Source of the DNA: Rhizobium sp. AQ_MP
GTDB lineage: Bacteria; Pseudomonadota; Alphaproteobacteria; Rhizobiales; Rhizobiaceae
DNA: 64,000 nt
Assembly: GCF_014237835.1 (NCBI RefSeq)
Contig: NZ_JACJVI010000003.1
Span: forward strand, 413,328-477,327
Direction of reading: 5' to 3'
Each line of letters starts with the position of its first letter. Positions within the stretch are counted from its first letter, which is position 1. This document shows, piece by piece, positions 41,723 to 51,177 of the stretch. The translations under genes and the position numbers were made by a program. A model generated the notes under the pieces. It did no database searches. It was given only the letters and a program-made list of their open reading frames with translations, and was not told where the DNA came from.

Positions 41723-42607
41723 TCACGGCTGGTCGGCCCGACGCGATGGATCGAGCGCATCGGCCAGGCGCATCTTGGCCGAGCCGGGCTTCATCGGCTT
41801 TTGCTGGCTTTCGTGCGGCGCCCATCCCGAGACGAAGATGATCGAGAAGCTTGCCCGGATGCGCCCATCGACATCTGCGAAGCGTTCGGCATAGAGTTCA
41901 GCAGCCCTCAGGAAGAACTTGCGCGATACAGGCTTGCGGCTTCGGCCCAGCAGAGGATTTGCCATGCCCATGGCTTTCAGATCCCGCATCAGCGCAAAGA
42001 TGTGATCGTAGCGGACCGTGAAGCTCTCTTCATCGATGACGGGCAGCGCGAAACCTGCCCGCTGCAGCAGCGAGCCTATGTCTCTGATATCGGCGAAGGG
42101 GATGACACGGGGGCTTGCGCCTCCGTAGATTTCCGTCTCGGCGGCCAGCAGGACTTCCCGCAGCTCTGCCAGCGTGCCCGCCCCCGGAATGGCGGCGAGC
42201 AGCAGGCCATCGGGTTTCAGCGCACGGCGCATCTGGATCAACATCCCTGGGGTATCGTTGGTGAGATGCAGCGACAGCGGCGAGAGGATGAGGTTCACCG
42301 ATTGCGGTTCGAGCGGCACGCTCTCGTAACTCGAAACCGAAACCGGGCTCTCTGCCTCGCCGAAGCCGGCATGGGTTTCGACGCGGCGCAGTGCGCCGAT
42401 CTTGCCGGTCGCCATGGCTGCCTTCGCGGCGAGGCCCGTGGCGCCAAAGAGTTCGACAGCGTCATCGAAGTGACGTTGGACAATCGAAAGCCTGTCCGCC
42501 AGCTCGCGGGCTGTCAATTCCAGAAGGAAATCGCTGCCGGGGCCATTGCGCGTCAATGCGCGGGCACGGTTGCGGGCGATCAGGGCTTCGTCGAAAAGCT
42601 CGTTCAT
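41723..42607 (-). CDS. SAM-dependent methyltransferase (BioC/NDUFAF5-like)
   Basis: The 294-residue protein begins with FDEALIARNRARALTRN and resembles the bacterial NDUFAF5/BioC-like class-I methyltransferase group. The post-I region (SLHLTNDTPGMLIQMRRALKPDGLLLAAIPG) is typical, while the glycine-rich motif I is weak (FGATGLAAKAAMATG), so SAM binding is inferred. The start at 42607 gives a normal length; 27 further codons upstream overlap the divergent comF start region. In rhizobia this gene is often paired with comF. The mitochondrial relative hydroxylates a complex I subunit, so the methylation function is not certain. Confidence 0.8.
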   Translation of the reverse strand: MNELFDEALIARNRARALTRNGPGSDFLLELTARELADRLSIVQRHFDDAVELFGATGLAAKAAMATGKIGALRRVETHAGFGEAESPVSVSSYESVPLEPQSVNLILSPLSLHLTNDTPGMLIQMRRALKPDGLLLAAIPGAGTLAELREVLLAAETEIYGGASPRVIPFADIRDIGSLLQRAGFALPVIDEESFTVRYDHIFALMRDLKAMGMANPLLGRSRKPVSRKFFLRAAELYAERFADVDGRIRASFSIIFVSGWAPHESQQKPMKPGSAKMRLADALDPSRRADQP

Positions 42608-42676
42608 GGCAGGAATCCTGGATTGCGGCCTCGTTCCGGCATTGGCCGAAGGCCCAAGCGGGCGTAAAGTCGGTGC

Positions 42677-43453
42677 ATGTGGGCTCATTTAGTGCAGAAA
42701 TGCGCATTCGTCAGCCGGCATCATGCCGGATCGATGCTGCGCGGTCTGTTTCAACTGGTCTATCCACCGGCCTGTGCCCATTGCCACACTCGCGTCGCCC
42801 GTCATCGCGCGCTGTGTCCGGCCTGCTGGACCGATTTGCGGCTGATCGAAAAACCGTATTGTCCGATCCTCGGACTGCCCTTCGCCCATCACCCCGGAGA
42901 GGATATGGTCTCGCCGCAGGCCATTGCGCATCCGCCGGTCTTCGACCGGTTGCGCTCGGTCGCCTTGCACGAGGGGGTGGCGCGGCATCTGGTGCATGAT
43001 CTGAAGTATCGGGACCGGGTGGATCTGGCACCGATGATGGCTGGCTGGATGGTTCGGGCGGCCTCGACGGAAATCGCGCAGGCGGACGCGATCCTTGCTG
43101 TCCCCCTGCACCGGATGCGGATGTTCCGGCGGATGTTCAACCAGTCGGCGGAGCTTGCGCGGCATGTGGCCGAGCAGGCCGGGAAACCGTTCCTGGCCCA
43201 TGCCCTTGTCCGGCGCAAGCGGACGCAGCAGCAGGTCGGGCTCACGGCCAACCAGCGGTCACTGAATGTGCGCGGCGCCTTCCAGGTGCCGGAGGGGGCG
43301 GCGCCTCTCGTCTTCGGCAAACGGCTCGTGCTGGTCGATGACGTCTATACCACGGGGGCGACGGTCAGTGCCGCCACTTCTGCCCTGAAGAAGGCTGGGG
43401 CTGCCGATGTCACTGTTTTGACCTTTGCAAGGGCGCTCGCCGGGCCTATATGA
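42677..43453 (+). CDS. comF: ComF family phosphoribosyltransferase-like protein
   Basis: The 258-residue protein has an N-terminal zinc finger (CAHCH...CPAC) and a phosphoribosyltransferase-type C-terminal domain with LVLVDDVYTTGATVSAAT near residues 216-233. ComF proteins take part in DNA uptake in competent bacteria; in non-competent rhizobia their role is unclear. A second in-frame ATG at 42734 gives a start closer to the conserved LFQLVYPPACAHC, and neither start has a strong ribosome binding site. The gene heads a row of five plus-strand genes to 45629. Confidence 0.85.
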   Translation: MWAHLVQKCAFVSRHHAGSMLRGLFQLVYPPACAHCHTRVARHRALCPACWTDLRLIEKPYCPILGLPFAHHPGEDMVSPQAIAHPPVFDRLRSVALHEGVARHLVHDLKYRDRVDLAPMMAGWMVRAASTEIAQADAILAVPLHRMRMFRRMFNQSAELARHVAEQAGKPFLAHALVRRKRTQQQVGLTANQRSLNVRGAFQVPEGAAPLVFGKRLVLVDDVYTTGATVSAATSALKKAGAADVTVLTFARALAGPI

Positions 43454-43497
43454 AGGGACCACTTTTCCAGTCCACCGAGCTTCCGGCGGAGACCCCC

Positions 43498-43752
43498 ATG
43501 GCTGATGTCACGATCTATACACGGCAATTCTGCGGCTATTGCGCGAGCGCCAAGGCGCTGCTCGACAAGAAGGGCGTGACCTATGTCGAGCACGACGCGA
43601 CCGGCAAGCCGGATCTGCGCGAGGAGATGATCGCGAAGTCGGGCCGTAACACCTTCCCGCAGATCTTCATCGGCAGCCAGCATGTCGGCGGTTGTGACGA
43701 CCTGCATGCGCTCGACCGAGCCGGCAAGCTCGATCCGCTTCTCGCCAGTTAA
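43498..43752 (+). CDS. grxC: Glutaredoxin 3
   Basis: An 84-residue dithiol glutaredoxin with the active site CGYC (Cys12, Cys15), the GSH-binding TFPQIFIG (about 57-64) and GGCDDL. It reduces mixed and protein disulfides with glutathione. The ATG at 43498 gives the standard length; 16 codons upstream in frame overlap the intergenic space after comF. It is followed by the nitrilase gene after 13 bp. Confidence 0.94.
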   Translation: MADVTIYTRQFCGYCASAKALLDKKGVTYVEHDATGKPDLREEMIAKSGRNTFPQIFIGSQHVGGCDDLHALDRAGKLDPLLAS

Positions 43753-43765
43753 GGATAGACGACCC

Positions 43766-44623
43766 ATGGTGTTCAAGGCTGCTGCCGTCCAGATGTGCTC
43801 CGGGGTCGATCCGGAGAAGAATGCCGAAAGCATGGCGCGGCTCGTGCGCGAGGCCGCCCGGCGCGATGCGATCTATGTGCAGACGCCGGAGATGACCGGT
43901 GCCGTGCAGAAGGATCGCGCCGGTCTCGCGGCCGTGCTGCGCGACGAGGAGACGGATCTCATCGTCAAAAAGGCGTCCGAGCTTGCCAAGGAGCTTGGCA
44001 TTCATCTGCATGTCGGGTCGACCGCCATCAAGCTGGCCGACGGCAAGATTGCCAACCGGGCCTTCCTGTTCGGTCCCGACGGCCACAAGATCACGTCCTA
44101 CGACAAGATCCACATGTTCGATGTCGACCTCGACAATGGTGAGAGCTGGCGCGAGAGCGCGGTCTATCGCCCCGGCGAACGGGCCGTGGTCGCGGATCTT
44201 CCCTTCGGCAAGCTCGGCTTTGGCGTCTGCTACGACGTGCGCTTCCCGCATCTCTTCCGGGCCGAGGCCATGGCGGGGGCGGAGATCCTGACCACGCCGG
44301 CCGCGTTTACCAAGCAGACCGGCGAGGCGCATTGGGAAATCCTGCTCAGAGCCCGCGCGATCGAGAACGGCGCCTATGTCATTTCGGCGGCGCAGGCGGG
44401 CGTGCATGAGGATGGGCGGGAGACCTTCGGTCATTCGATGATCGTCGGCCCCTGGGGCAAGGTGCTGGCAGCTGCCGGCGGGACGGGCGAGGACGTCGTC
44501 GTCGCCGAGATCGATCTCGAGGCGGTGAAGGCCTGCCGCGCCAAGATCCCGAACCTGAAGAACGGCCGCGATTTTGCGCTCGACATGGCACCTGTGCTCG
44601 CCAAGGGAGGCGTCACGGTTTGA
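43766..44623 (+). CDS. Carbon-nitrogen hydrolase (Nit1-like, deaminated glutathione amidase type)
   Basis: The 285-residue enzyme carries the nitrilase-superfamily triad Glu42 (TPEMTG), Lys114 (DKIHMFDVD) and Cys155 (GFGVCYDVRFP). The YDKIHMFDVDL segment is the Nit1/Nit2 type, known for amidase repair of deaminated glutathione (dGSH), rather than nitrile hydrolysis. This fits the adjacent glutaredoxin gene. The start at 43766 is the only one that preserves the N-terminal beta strand KAAAVQMCSG. Its stop overlaps the TTG start of the DUF1178 gene. Confidence 0.9.
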   Translation: MVFKAAAVQMCSGVDPEKNAESMARLVREAARRDAIYVQTPEMTGAVQKDRAGLAAVLRDEETDLIVKKASELAKELGIHLHVGSTAIKLADGKIANRAFLFGPDGHKITSYDKIHMFDVDLDNGESWRESAVYRPGERAVVADLPFGKLGFGVCYDVRFPHLFRAEAMAGAEILTTPAAFTKQTGEAHWEILLRARAIENGAYVISAAQAGVHEDGRETFGHSMIVGPWGKVLAAAGGTGEDVVVAEIDLEAVKACRAKIPNLKNGRDFALDMAPVLAKGGVTV

Positions 44624-45048
44624 TCCGCTACTCCCTGTGCTGCGACAAGGCCCATGAATTCGAGGGCTGGTTCTCGGAAAGCGCCGACTTCGATCGGCAG
44701 AAGGCGTCGGGTTTCCTGACCTGCCCGGTTTGTGGCTCGCCCGAGGTTTCCAAGGTGCTGATGGCGCCGGCCGTTTCGACGGCACGGCAGAAGGACGAGA
44801 CCCAGGCGCTTGCGGTTTCCGAAGCACAGAAGCAGGCCTTTGTGAAGCTCAAGGAGGCAATCCGCGAGATCCGCGCCAGCAGCGAGGATGTCGGCGAGAA
44901 GTTTCCCGAGGAAGCGCGCAAGATCCATTACGGCGAGGCGGAAGCCCGCGGGATCATCGGCCAGGCTTCACCCGTCGAGGTGAAATCACTGATCGAAGAG
45001 GGCATCGAGATCGCGCCGCTGCCGGTGCTGCCGGACGACGTGAATTGA
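44620..45048 (+). CDS. DUF1178 family protein (zinc-ribbon-like)
   Basis: The 142-residue protein begins IRYSLCCDKAHEFEGWF and has CPVC (residues 32-35) in an N-terminal zinc-ribbon-like fold, followed by an alpha-helical segment and the conserved LIEEGIEIAPLPVLPDDV end. This is the DUF1178 layout. The function is unknown. The start is a TTG whose last two bases belong to the preceding TGA (TTGA overlap), with GGGAGG upstream. That noncanonical start, and the complete loss of the domain if a later ATG is chosen, make it the best reading. Confidence 0.85.
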   Translation: MIRYSLCCDKAHEFEGWFSESADFDRQKASGFLTCPVCGSPEVSKVLMAPAVSTARQKDETQALAVSEAQKQAFVKLKEAIREIRASSEDVGEKFPEEARKIHYGEAEARGIIGQASPVEVKSLIEEGIEIAPLPVLPDDVN

Positions 45049-45629
45049 CGGCGGCGGGCCACCATCTGGCGATCTACAATTTCGGCATTCATGTCGACAC
45101 CTCCGACAGTTTGGCCGTTCGCGGCTTCGTTCTGCGGGAGCCCATGAACTTTGCGGCTGCGGAACGGGCACCAGGCTTCGTCGCGCGATCCGGATATGTG
45201 GGTGTCCCGGGGCCGCGCAGCTGGGGTCCGCTCGTCTTTCCGCGCTTTCTCACTGAGCATGGCAACGCTGCGGGGGTGTCATCGCTTTCGCTGTGGCGGG
45301 ACATCGAGAGCCTGATGGCTTTCACCTATACCGGCGTGCATGCGGACGCGCTGAAGCACGCGCGCCACTGGAACGTGGTCCAGCAGTGGCCACCGATGGT
45401 GCTCTTCTGGGTGCCTGCCGGCAGGAGACCGGACTGGCAGGAGGGGGCAAAACGCCTCGAAACGCTGTTTGACCATGGCAGCGGCCCCCACGGCTTCACG
45501 TTCAAGGAGCCCTATGATCCGGATGGTCAGCCTGCTGAAATCGATCGCGCGTTGATGAAGCAGCTGGCCGGAGAAAACCTGGCCGCGCAGGGCGAACTTC
45601 TCGACGCCGTCCTCAAGCTGCCCGTCTGA
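45045..45629 (+). CDS. DUF3291 domain protein
   Basis: Reading from the TTG at 45045 gives 194 residues with HHLAIYNFGIH at the N terminus, then SLSLWRDIESLMAFTYTGVHADALKHAR and PMVLFWVPAG, matching DUF3291 (a ferredoxin-like dimeric alpha-beta barrel fold related to monooxygenases). No ATG in this frame precedes the conserved region, so the TTG is favoured. It forms a TTGA overlap with the DUF1178 stop, the second such overlap in this operon. A ribosome binding site is not obvious. The substrate is unknown. It ends 6 bp before the convergent DUF924 gene. Confidence 0.78.
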   Translation: MTAAGHHLAIYNFGIHVDTSDSLAVRGFVLREPMNFAAAERAPGFVARSGYVGVPGPRSWGPLVFPRFLTEHGNAAGVSSLSLWRDIESLMAFTYTGVHADALKHARHWNVVQQWPPMVLFWVPAGRRPDWQEGAKRLETLFDHGSGPHGFTFKEPYDPDGQPAEIDRALMKQLAGENLAAQGELLDAVLKLPV

Positions 45630-45635
45630 CGCTGT

Positions 45636-46187
45636 TCAACCCTTGAAACCATCGGCGTCGAGATAGGCGTGTTCTTCCGAGGTCGTCTCGCGCCCCAAGG
45701 CCGCGTTTCGGTGCGGAAAGCGGCCAAAGCGCTCGATCAGTTCCAAGTGAAGGATTGCCCATTTCAGCGGCTCGGGATCGCCCGTTTCGTCACGGTGCGC
45801 TTCGAACAGTGACACACTGTAGCGCTGGTCTTCGATGTCTTCCGAATGCTCGAAGGGTAGATAGAAGAACGGTCGAAGGATGGGTTCGACCTGTCTGTCG
45901 AAACCTTTGGCCAAGGCACGACGGGCCGTTGACCGAGCGAGGGGATCGGTGGCGTAGGAATGGCCGCTGCCACGAAAGAGATTGCGCGGGAACTGGTCGA
46001 GAAGCAGGAGGAGAGCGAGCGTGCCTTCAGGCGTTTCCTCCCACTCCGACAATTCGCAGCGTGACGCCCTGAAATGAAGGTCCGCGTAATCCGCCTCGAT
46101 TTCTGCATCGAGAGCCTCGTTGCGGGAGAACCAGGCATCCGGGCCGTGGCGTAACCAGCAATCAATGACAGCTTCCGCTGAGCTCAT
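45636..46187 (-). CDS. DUF924 family protein
   Basis: The 183-residue alpha-helical protein matches DUF924: a WFSRN motif near the start, [15 protein letters not shown] in the middle and [15 protein letters not shown] later. The family is distantly related to tetratricopeptide folds and its function is not known. The ATG overlaps the ubiG stop (ATGA), so it is translated together with ubiG on one transcript. In other Rhizobiaceae it is also found close to ubiG, as far as I recall. Confidence 0.85.
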   Translation of the reverse strand: MSSAEAVIDCWLRHGPDAWFSRNEALDAEIEADYADLHFRASRCELSEWEETPEGTLALLLLLDQFPRNLFRGSGHSYATDPLARSTARRALAKGFDRQVEPILRPFFYLPFEHSEDIEDQRYSVSLFEAHRDETGDPEPLKWAILHLELIERFGRFPHRNAALGRETTSEEHAYLDADGFKG

Positions 46188-46939
46188 GTCGCGGTTCCCG
46201 GGCGACTGGCCAGCATCATGTAGTTCACATCGATATCGGCTGAGAGGTTCCACTGGTTCTGCAGGGGATTGAAGAAGACGCCCTTCGTCTCGAGGATGTG
46301 CATGCCGTTGGCGGCAAGCGGGCGCTCGATCTCATCCGGGCGCACCAGCTTTTCATATTGATGGGTGCCGCGCGGGAGCCAGCGCAGGACATATTCGGCG
46401 CCGACGATGGCCAGTGCTGCCGCCTTCAGGGTGCGGTTGATGGTGGAGACCAGCATCAGGCCGCCGGGGCGGACCATGGAGGCGCAGGTGGAGAGGAAGA
46501 AATCGACGTCGGCGACGTGTTCAACCACTTCCATGTTGAGCACGATGTCGAAGGTCTCGCCCTGGGCCGCAAGCGCTTCTGCCGTCACGGCACGATAGTC
46601 GACTTCCACGCCGCTCTGGGCGGAATGCGTAATGGCGATCTTGATGTTTTTCTCGGAGGCGTCCGCGCCCAGCACACTTGCGCCCATGCGGGCGACGGGT
46701 TCCGACAAAAGACCCCCGCCGCAGCCGATGTCGAGCACACGCAGCCCTTCCAGCGGGCGGGCGCTCTTCGGATCGCGACCGTAGTGCTCGATCACCTTCT
46801 CGCGGATATAGGCCAGGCGCACCGGATTGATCTTGTGCAGCGGCTTGAACTTGCCGGTCGGGTCCCACCATTCCGCCGCCATCGCGGAAAAGCGGTCGAC
46901 TTCAGACTGATCGATGGTGGTGCGTGCCTCTGCACTCAT
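46184..46939 (-). CDS. ubiG: Ubiquinone biosynthesis O-methyltransferase UbiG
   Basis: This 251-residue enzyme catalyses both O-methylations of ubiquinone synthesis. The SAM-binding motif I is [14 protein letters not shown] (68-81), followed by [20 protein letters not shown] near the N terminus and [11 protein letters not shown]. The start at 46939 has GGAGG upstream; 19 in-frame codons further upstream are not conserved. The DUF924 gene is coupled by ATGA. A 153-bp gap separates it from acvB, which is in the same direction. Confidence 0.95.
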   Translation of the reverse strand: MSAEARTTIDQSEVDRFSAMAAEWWDPTGKFKPLHKINPVRLAYIREKVIEHYGRDPKSARPLEGLRVLDIGCGGGLLSEPVARMGASVLGADASEKNIKIAITHSAQSGVEVDYRAVTAEALAAQGETFDIVLNMEVVEHVADVDFFLSTCASMVRPGGLMLVSTINRTLKAAALAIVGAEYVLRWLPRGTHQYEKLVRPDEIERPLAANGMHILETKGVFFNPLQNQWNLSADIDVNYMMLASRPGTAT

Positions 46940-47092
46940 GACGGAACCTCCTGCGGCGATTGGCCATGAAGTCGTCCCGATGGCCCTCAAAGTCAAGGGC
47001 AGGGACGTCGCAGGTGCGGAGCGACGACGGATTGGCAGGCCTCAAGCGTTCTTGTCGTCGTTCGCGCCAGGTCCGTGTTATCTTGCAGATCA

Positions 47093-48469
47093 TCAACGGG
47101 ACGTTCGTTTGTCCAGGCCGTCGAGAATGCGTTTGGCGAGCGCCGGGTAGTCCCCGTCGAAGTGATGGCCACCCTTGATGCCGATGGTTTCGACCGGTCC
47201 GCCGACGAGATCCTTGCAGGCGTCGTCGTCTTCATCCGTTCCGTACATGCATTGCACGAGTGCGGGGTTGATCTTTGCCACATCCGTCAGTGGGTCGGCG
47301 CCGCCGCTTCCACCCGTGCCCAGCCAGCCGGAAACCGAAACCTCGTAGTCAGCCTCGTGCGAGAGTGCGAGCAGGCTGACCTGCGCAACACGGGATTTCA
47401 GCTTGTCCGGCAGGCCATTATAGGCGGCGGGGAGGATATCGGCGCCGAAGGAATAGCCGATCAGCAGCACATGCTTCACCTTCCAGCGCTTCTCATAGGT
47501 GTGGATGATGGTGGCGAGATCGGCGCTCACCTGTTCCGGGGTTTTCTTCGACCAGAAATAACGGAGTGAATCGACGCCGATGACGGGAATGCCCGCGGCC
47601 TGCAGATTGGTGCCGACCTGGCTGTCGAGGTCGCGCCAGCCGCCATCGCCGGAATAGATGACCGCCATGGTGTCCTGGGTTGGCGTGGTATCAAGGACAG
47701 TGAGCGGCAGGCCGAGCGGGGTTTCGGTGGCATTGCCCGCTGCAACGAGCTCATCGATCGTATCCGAGAAAGCCTTTGCCGGGTCGGTCTCGACGTCGCG
47801 CTGGTCGATGTCCGGATGGCTTGCCAGAAGGTCGCTGACATGGGCGCGGGCTTCTGCCTTTGCAGCAGGGCTGAAGAGGACGGTCGCGGGATCGGGGAGA
47901 TCACCCGGTGTGAGGCCATAGATCATCCTGTCGCCATCGACCTTCTTGTCGGCGGGCGTGCAGAATTGCTTGGTCAGCAAGATGCCCGCCTCGGGATCGA
48001 GGGCGAGGGTCTGGCCGATGGTAGCCTTCGGCGTCTGTGCCAGGATGGCGAGCGCCAATGCTCCCCCTTCGCCGCGACCGGCCACGATCGGAGGCAGAAG
48101 GTTCGAGTTGCCGGCCTTGCGCTGCAACTGGTGAGCCAGCGCCTCGATATCCGAGACCGTGTAGATGCAGTCGCCTTTGTCCCCGGAAAGCGAGGCGAGG
48201 TATTTCGGCGTGTCGATGCCGACCACGATCGCGCCGTTGGACTGCAGGCGTTCGGCTTCGGTCTGGTCGGCGGTCTGCCAGCCGGGTGCATCGGAGAGCA
48301 GCACCACGAGTGCCTGAGGCTCGCCATCCGGCAGCAGGGTGACAGGTGACGGGATCATTCCGGTATCGATGGGCGGATCTTCGGCTCGGGCCGACATGTT
48401 GAGGGCGAATGAGGGGAGGAGCGACAGGAGGGAGACGGCAAGGATGGTCGAGCGGAGGAGGGATCTCAT
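47093..48469 (-). CDS. acvB: AcvB/VirJ-type periplasmic lysyl-phosphatidylglycerol hydrolase
   Basis: The 458-residue protein has a Sec signal peptide (about 1-29, ending ARA) and two alpha/beta-hydrolase-like halves. The second half has the nucleophile serine in GYSFGAD (Ser340) and a histidine pair in GGHHFDGDY (435-436). Agrobacterium AcvB hydrolyses lysyl-phosphatidylglycerol in the periplasm and is needed for T-DNA transfer efficiency; Rhizobium tropici AtvA is the orthologue. It shares a 4-bp overlap with the upstream mprF gene, whose product makes the substrate, so the pair sets lysyl-lipid levels. Ser340 as nucleophile is inferred from the motif. Confidence 0.88.
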   Translation of the reverse strand: MRSLLRSTILAVSLLSLLPSFALNMSARAEDPPIDTGMIPSPVTLLPDGEPQALVVLLSDAPGWQTADQTEAERLQSNGAIVVGIDTPKYLASLSGDKGDCIYTVSDIEALAHQLQRKAGNSNLLPPIVAGRGEGGALALAILAQTPKATIGQTLALDPEAGILLTKQFCTPADKKVDGDRMIYGLTPGDLPDPATVLFSPAAKAEARAHVSDLLASHPDIDQRDVETDPAKAFSDTIDELVAAGNATETPLGLPLTVLDTTPTQDTMAVIYSGDGGWRDLDSQVGTNLQAAGIPVIGVDSLRYFWSKKTPEQVSADLATIIHTYEKRWKVKHVLLIGYSFGADILPAAYNGLPDKLKSRVAQVSLLALSHEADYEVSVSGWLGTGGSGGADPLTDVAKINPALVQCMYGTDEDDDACKDLVGGPVETIGIKGGHHFDGDYPALAKRILDGLDKRTSR

Positions 48470-51066
48470 TTCTTCACCACGCCTTTCAGGCCACCGCCGA
48501 TGAGAAGCGTTGCGTCGAGCAGGGCCAATACAGGATTGAGACCACCGGCGACCGCGAGGTAGCGCGGCTGCCAGTCGGGATGGAACTTGGACTTGAAGGC
48601 CCTCAGGCCCTTGAAGTTGTAGTAGCGTTCGCCGTGTTCATAGAAGGTGTTGGCGACCCTATCCCAGACGGGAGCGACTTCGCGGCGTGACAGGCCGGAA
48701 AGCGGGGCCATGCCAAGGTTGAAATGGCGATAACCCTGGTCGCGGAGTGTCGTCATCAGGCGCACGAACAAGAAATCCATCGCGCCTTTCGGGGCGTCCG
48801 GGGCGAAGCGCATGAGGTCGATCGAAGCCTCCTCGCGGGTGTCCGTCAGCAGGATGTCGGCGAAGGCGACGATGCGGCCTTCGTGGCGGAGGATCGCGAC
48901 CGGCTGGGCGCTCATATAGGCCTCGGTGAAGGCGCCCAGTGAGAAACCCTTTTCCTTTGCACGGTGGTGATCAAGCCAGGCATCGGAAATGCGACGCAGG
49001 TCATCGAGTATTGCGGGAACGCCCTCCGTCGGGATGATTTCGAAGGTCAGGCCGTCGCGTTCGCCCTTGGCGGCGGCCTGGCGCAGGCCCGCCCATTTGC
49101 CGCCCTTGAGGTCGAAAAGTTCGAGATCGACCACGGCCATTTCGCCGAGCTTGAACGCCTTCATGCCGGCATCGGCGATCACGGGCAGGATGGCGGGGGA
49201 AGACTGATAGAAGGCGGCGCGGCATCCGCTCGCACGGGCTGTTTCGACGAATTGCCAGACGAGCTCGTCACGGGAGGCCTTTGGCCCGACCGGATCGAGA
49301 AAGGCAATCAGCGAGCGGCCCTGGCGTCCATACATCAGGAAGGCGTCGCCATCGGGAGAGAACATCAGCGACTTGTCGCCTGTGCGCACCAAGTTGGCGT
49401 CGGCGACGTCGTTGCGGTCGAGAATGGCGACAGCCTTTGCCAGTTCCGCATCGTCTGCCGGGCGGATTGCGGGTGCGGCCGGACGCATGAGGCTGAACAG
49501 GCAAACGCCCATGGCAAGCACGGTCAGGCCGAGCATGGCGCGCAGCGATCGCGGCGCTTCAGCTTCGAACGCGAACTGCCACCAGAGATCATGGCTGTAT
49601 TGGACGTCGCGGTAGACGAAGAAGAGGACGATGATCGCGCCGCCGATCAGGACCGCTATGGCAAGCAGCCAGGCAGACGTCAGGGCCTGTCCGATGGACG
49701 CCTTGCGATGAAAGAGGCGGCGGCTCGGGATGAGGCTGATGACGAGGATGGCGAGCAGGGCCGCTTCGTAGACGGCGACGGCCTTGGCGAGCGACAGGAC
49801 CAGGGCAAGCAGCGCGATGACGAGCGCTCCCCACCAGGCGCCGTCGAGCCGCTGGGCAAGGCCGCGGGCGACGATGACGAGCATCAGACCGAGAATGCTG
49901 GCGATTAAATGGGCGCCTTCGACCAAGGGCAGCGGGAGGAAGCCGGCGAGGATGTCGAGATTACCGCCCGGCGTGGGTGTCACGCTCGACAGGACCAGCA
50001 TGGCGCCGAGGACCAAAGCGAGGGTGGCGAGCAGTATGGGAGCGAGGCGACCGGCGGTCCTGGCGACACCTGCTGCGAGTGGGTTCGACGAGAGCTGCCT
50101 AAGCTCGGTTGCCGTGACCACGAGGATGGCGATGACCAGCGGCAAGACATAGTAGATGGCGCGGTAGGCGACGAGCGAGGCGAGCAGCGCGTCGCCCGGA
50201 ACCTGTGCGCTGAGGGCCGCCAGGATCACGGCCTCAAAGACACCGAGGCCGGCGGGCACGTGGCTGACGATGCCGATGCCGATCGCCACGGCGTAGACAG
50301 CAAAGAAGGCTGGCCAGGAAATCTGCGCTTCTGCCGGCAACAGGGCGTAGAGGACAGATGCCGAGAAGGCGACATCGAGCACGGTGACCAAGAACTGTCG
50401 CGACAGCGTGGCTGTGTCCGGAAGGCGGAGTGTGCGGCCGGCGACCGTCAAGCCGCGGCGGCTGGCAATCCCAAGCAGGATCAGAAGTGAAAGGAGGAGA
50501 ATGGCGCTGACCGTCGCAAGCGTTGTCGAGGAGATCCCGATCAGCGGTGCGATTTCGCCCGCCATGGGGATCAGACTGCCCGTGGTCAGAAGCGCAAGGC
50601 CGAGTGAAAAGGAGACCGTGACGAAAGCGATGATACGGCCGATTTCGTCGGGCGAGAGGCCGGCGCGGGAATAGGCGCGGTAGCGGATCGCGCCGCCCGA
50701 CAAGGCACCGAAGCCTGCGACATTGCCGACGGCATAGGCGCTGAAGGCGGTGAGTGCGACCTCGGGCCAGGGGCGCTTTCGTCCGACATGGGCGAGGGCG
50801 TTGAGATCATAGAAGCAAAGTGTTGCGAAGCTGAGCGCCGTGAACATCACGGCCAGCGCGATCGACCCGGAGCTTGTCGCCTCGACCGAGCGGATTACGT
50901 CGGCATAGGTGACTTCTTCGGTCAGCCGATAGACGGCGTAGCCGACGGCGGCGAAGACGACAAGCGCGGCAAGGGCTGCGATCGATTTCGCGTGTCTGTT
51001 GAAGAAGGAAGGCGGCGGGAGCGTGTCGCCCAGGGCAGTCTCAGGGAATGCGTCAGCTGCTTTCAT
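48466..51066 (-). CDS. mprF: Bifunctional lysylphosphatidylglycerol flippase/synthetase MprF (LpiA)
   Basis: The 866-residue protein has an N-terminal membrane half with about 14 helices (residues 30-520), the flippase, and a cytoplasmic C-terminal DUF2156/GNAT-like domain (about 560-840), the lysyl transferase. It uses lysyl-tRNA and phosphatidylglycerol to make lysyl-phosphatidylglycerol and moves it to the outer leaflet, reducing negative surface charge. The rhizobial name is lpiA. The stop overlaps the acvB start. The segment FNLGMAPLSGLSRREVAPVWDRVANTFYEHGERYYNF (cut here into motifs FNLGMAPLSGL and ERYYNFKGL) is typical of MprF C termini. In Rhizobium tropici lpiA is acid induced; a promoter cannot be assigned here. 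Confidence 0.92.
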   Translation of the reverse strand: MKAADAFPETALGDTLPPPSFFNRHAKSIAALAALVVFAAVGYAVYRLTEEVTYADVIRSVEATSSGSIALAVMFTALSFATLCFYDLNALAHVGRKRPWPEVALTAFSAYAVGNVAGFGALSGGAIRYRAYSRAGLSPDEIGRIIAFVTVSFSLGLALLTTGSLIPMAGEIAPLIGISSTTLATVSAILLLSLLILLGIASRRGLTVAGRTLRLPDTATLSRQFLVTVLDVAFSASVLYALLPAEAQISWPAFFAVYAVAIGIGIVSHVPAGLGVFEAVILAALSAQVPGDALLASLVAYRAIYYVLPLVIAILVVTATELRQLSSNPLAAGVARTAGRLAPILLATLALVLGAMLVLSSVTPTPGGNLDILAGFLPLPLVEGAHLIASILGLMLVIVARGLAQRLDGAWWGALVIALLALVLSLAKAVAVYEAALLAILVISLIPSRRLFHRKASIGQALTSAWLLAIAVLIGGAIIVLFFVYRDVQYSHDLWWQFAFEAEAPRSLRAMLGLTVLAMGVCLFSLMRPAAPAIRPADDAELAKAVAILDRNDVADANLVRTGDKSLMFSPDGDAFLMYGRQGRSLIAFLDPVGPKASRDELVWQFVETARASGCRAAFYQSSPAILPVIADAGMKAFKLGEMAVVDLELFDLKGGKWAGLRQAAAKGERDGLTFEIIPTEGVPAILDDLRRISDAWLDHHRAKEKGFSLGAFTEAYMSAQPVAILRHEGRIVAFADILLTDTREEASIDLMRFAPDAPKGAMDFLFVRLMTTLRDQGYRHFNLGMAPLSGLSRREVAPVWDRVANTFYEHGERYYNFKGLRAFKSKFHPDWQPRYLAVAGGLNPVLALLDATLLIGGGLKGVVKK

Positions 51067-51177
51067 GATACCCTATCCGGCATCGATCAACGAAAACGAG
51101 ACGGTCCAGCCTCCCAGTCCGGGCGTCGTCCCATGGTTGGCGCTCGAATTCGATCCAAATTAAGGCAGTGTTCCGCG

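Noticed and set aside
47093..51066. Horizontally transferred virulence island
   Set aside because: AcvB and MprF are ordinary rhizobial envelope genes; no transposase, tRNA boundary or obvious composition change surrounds them.
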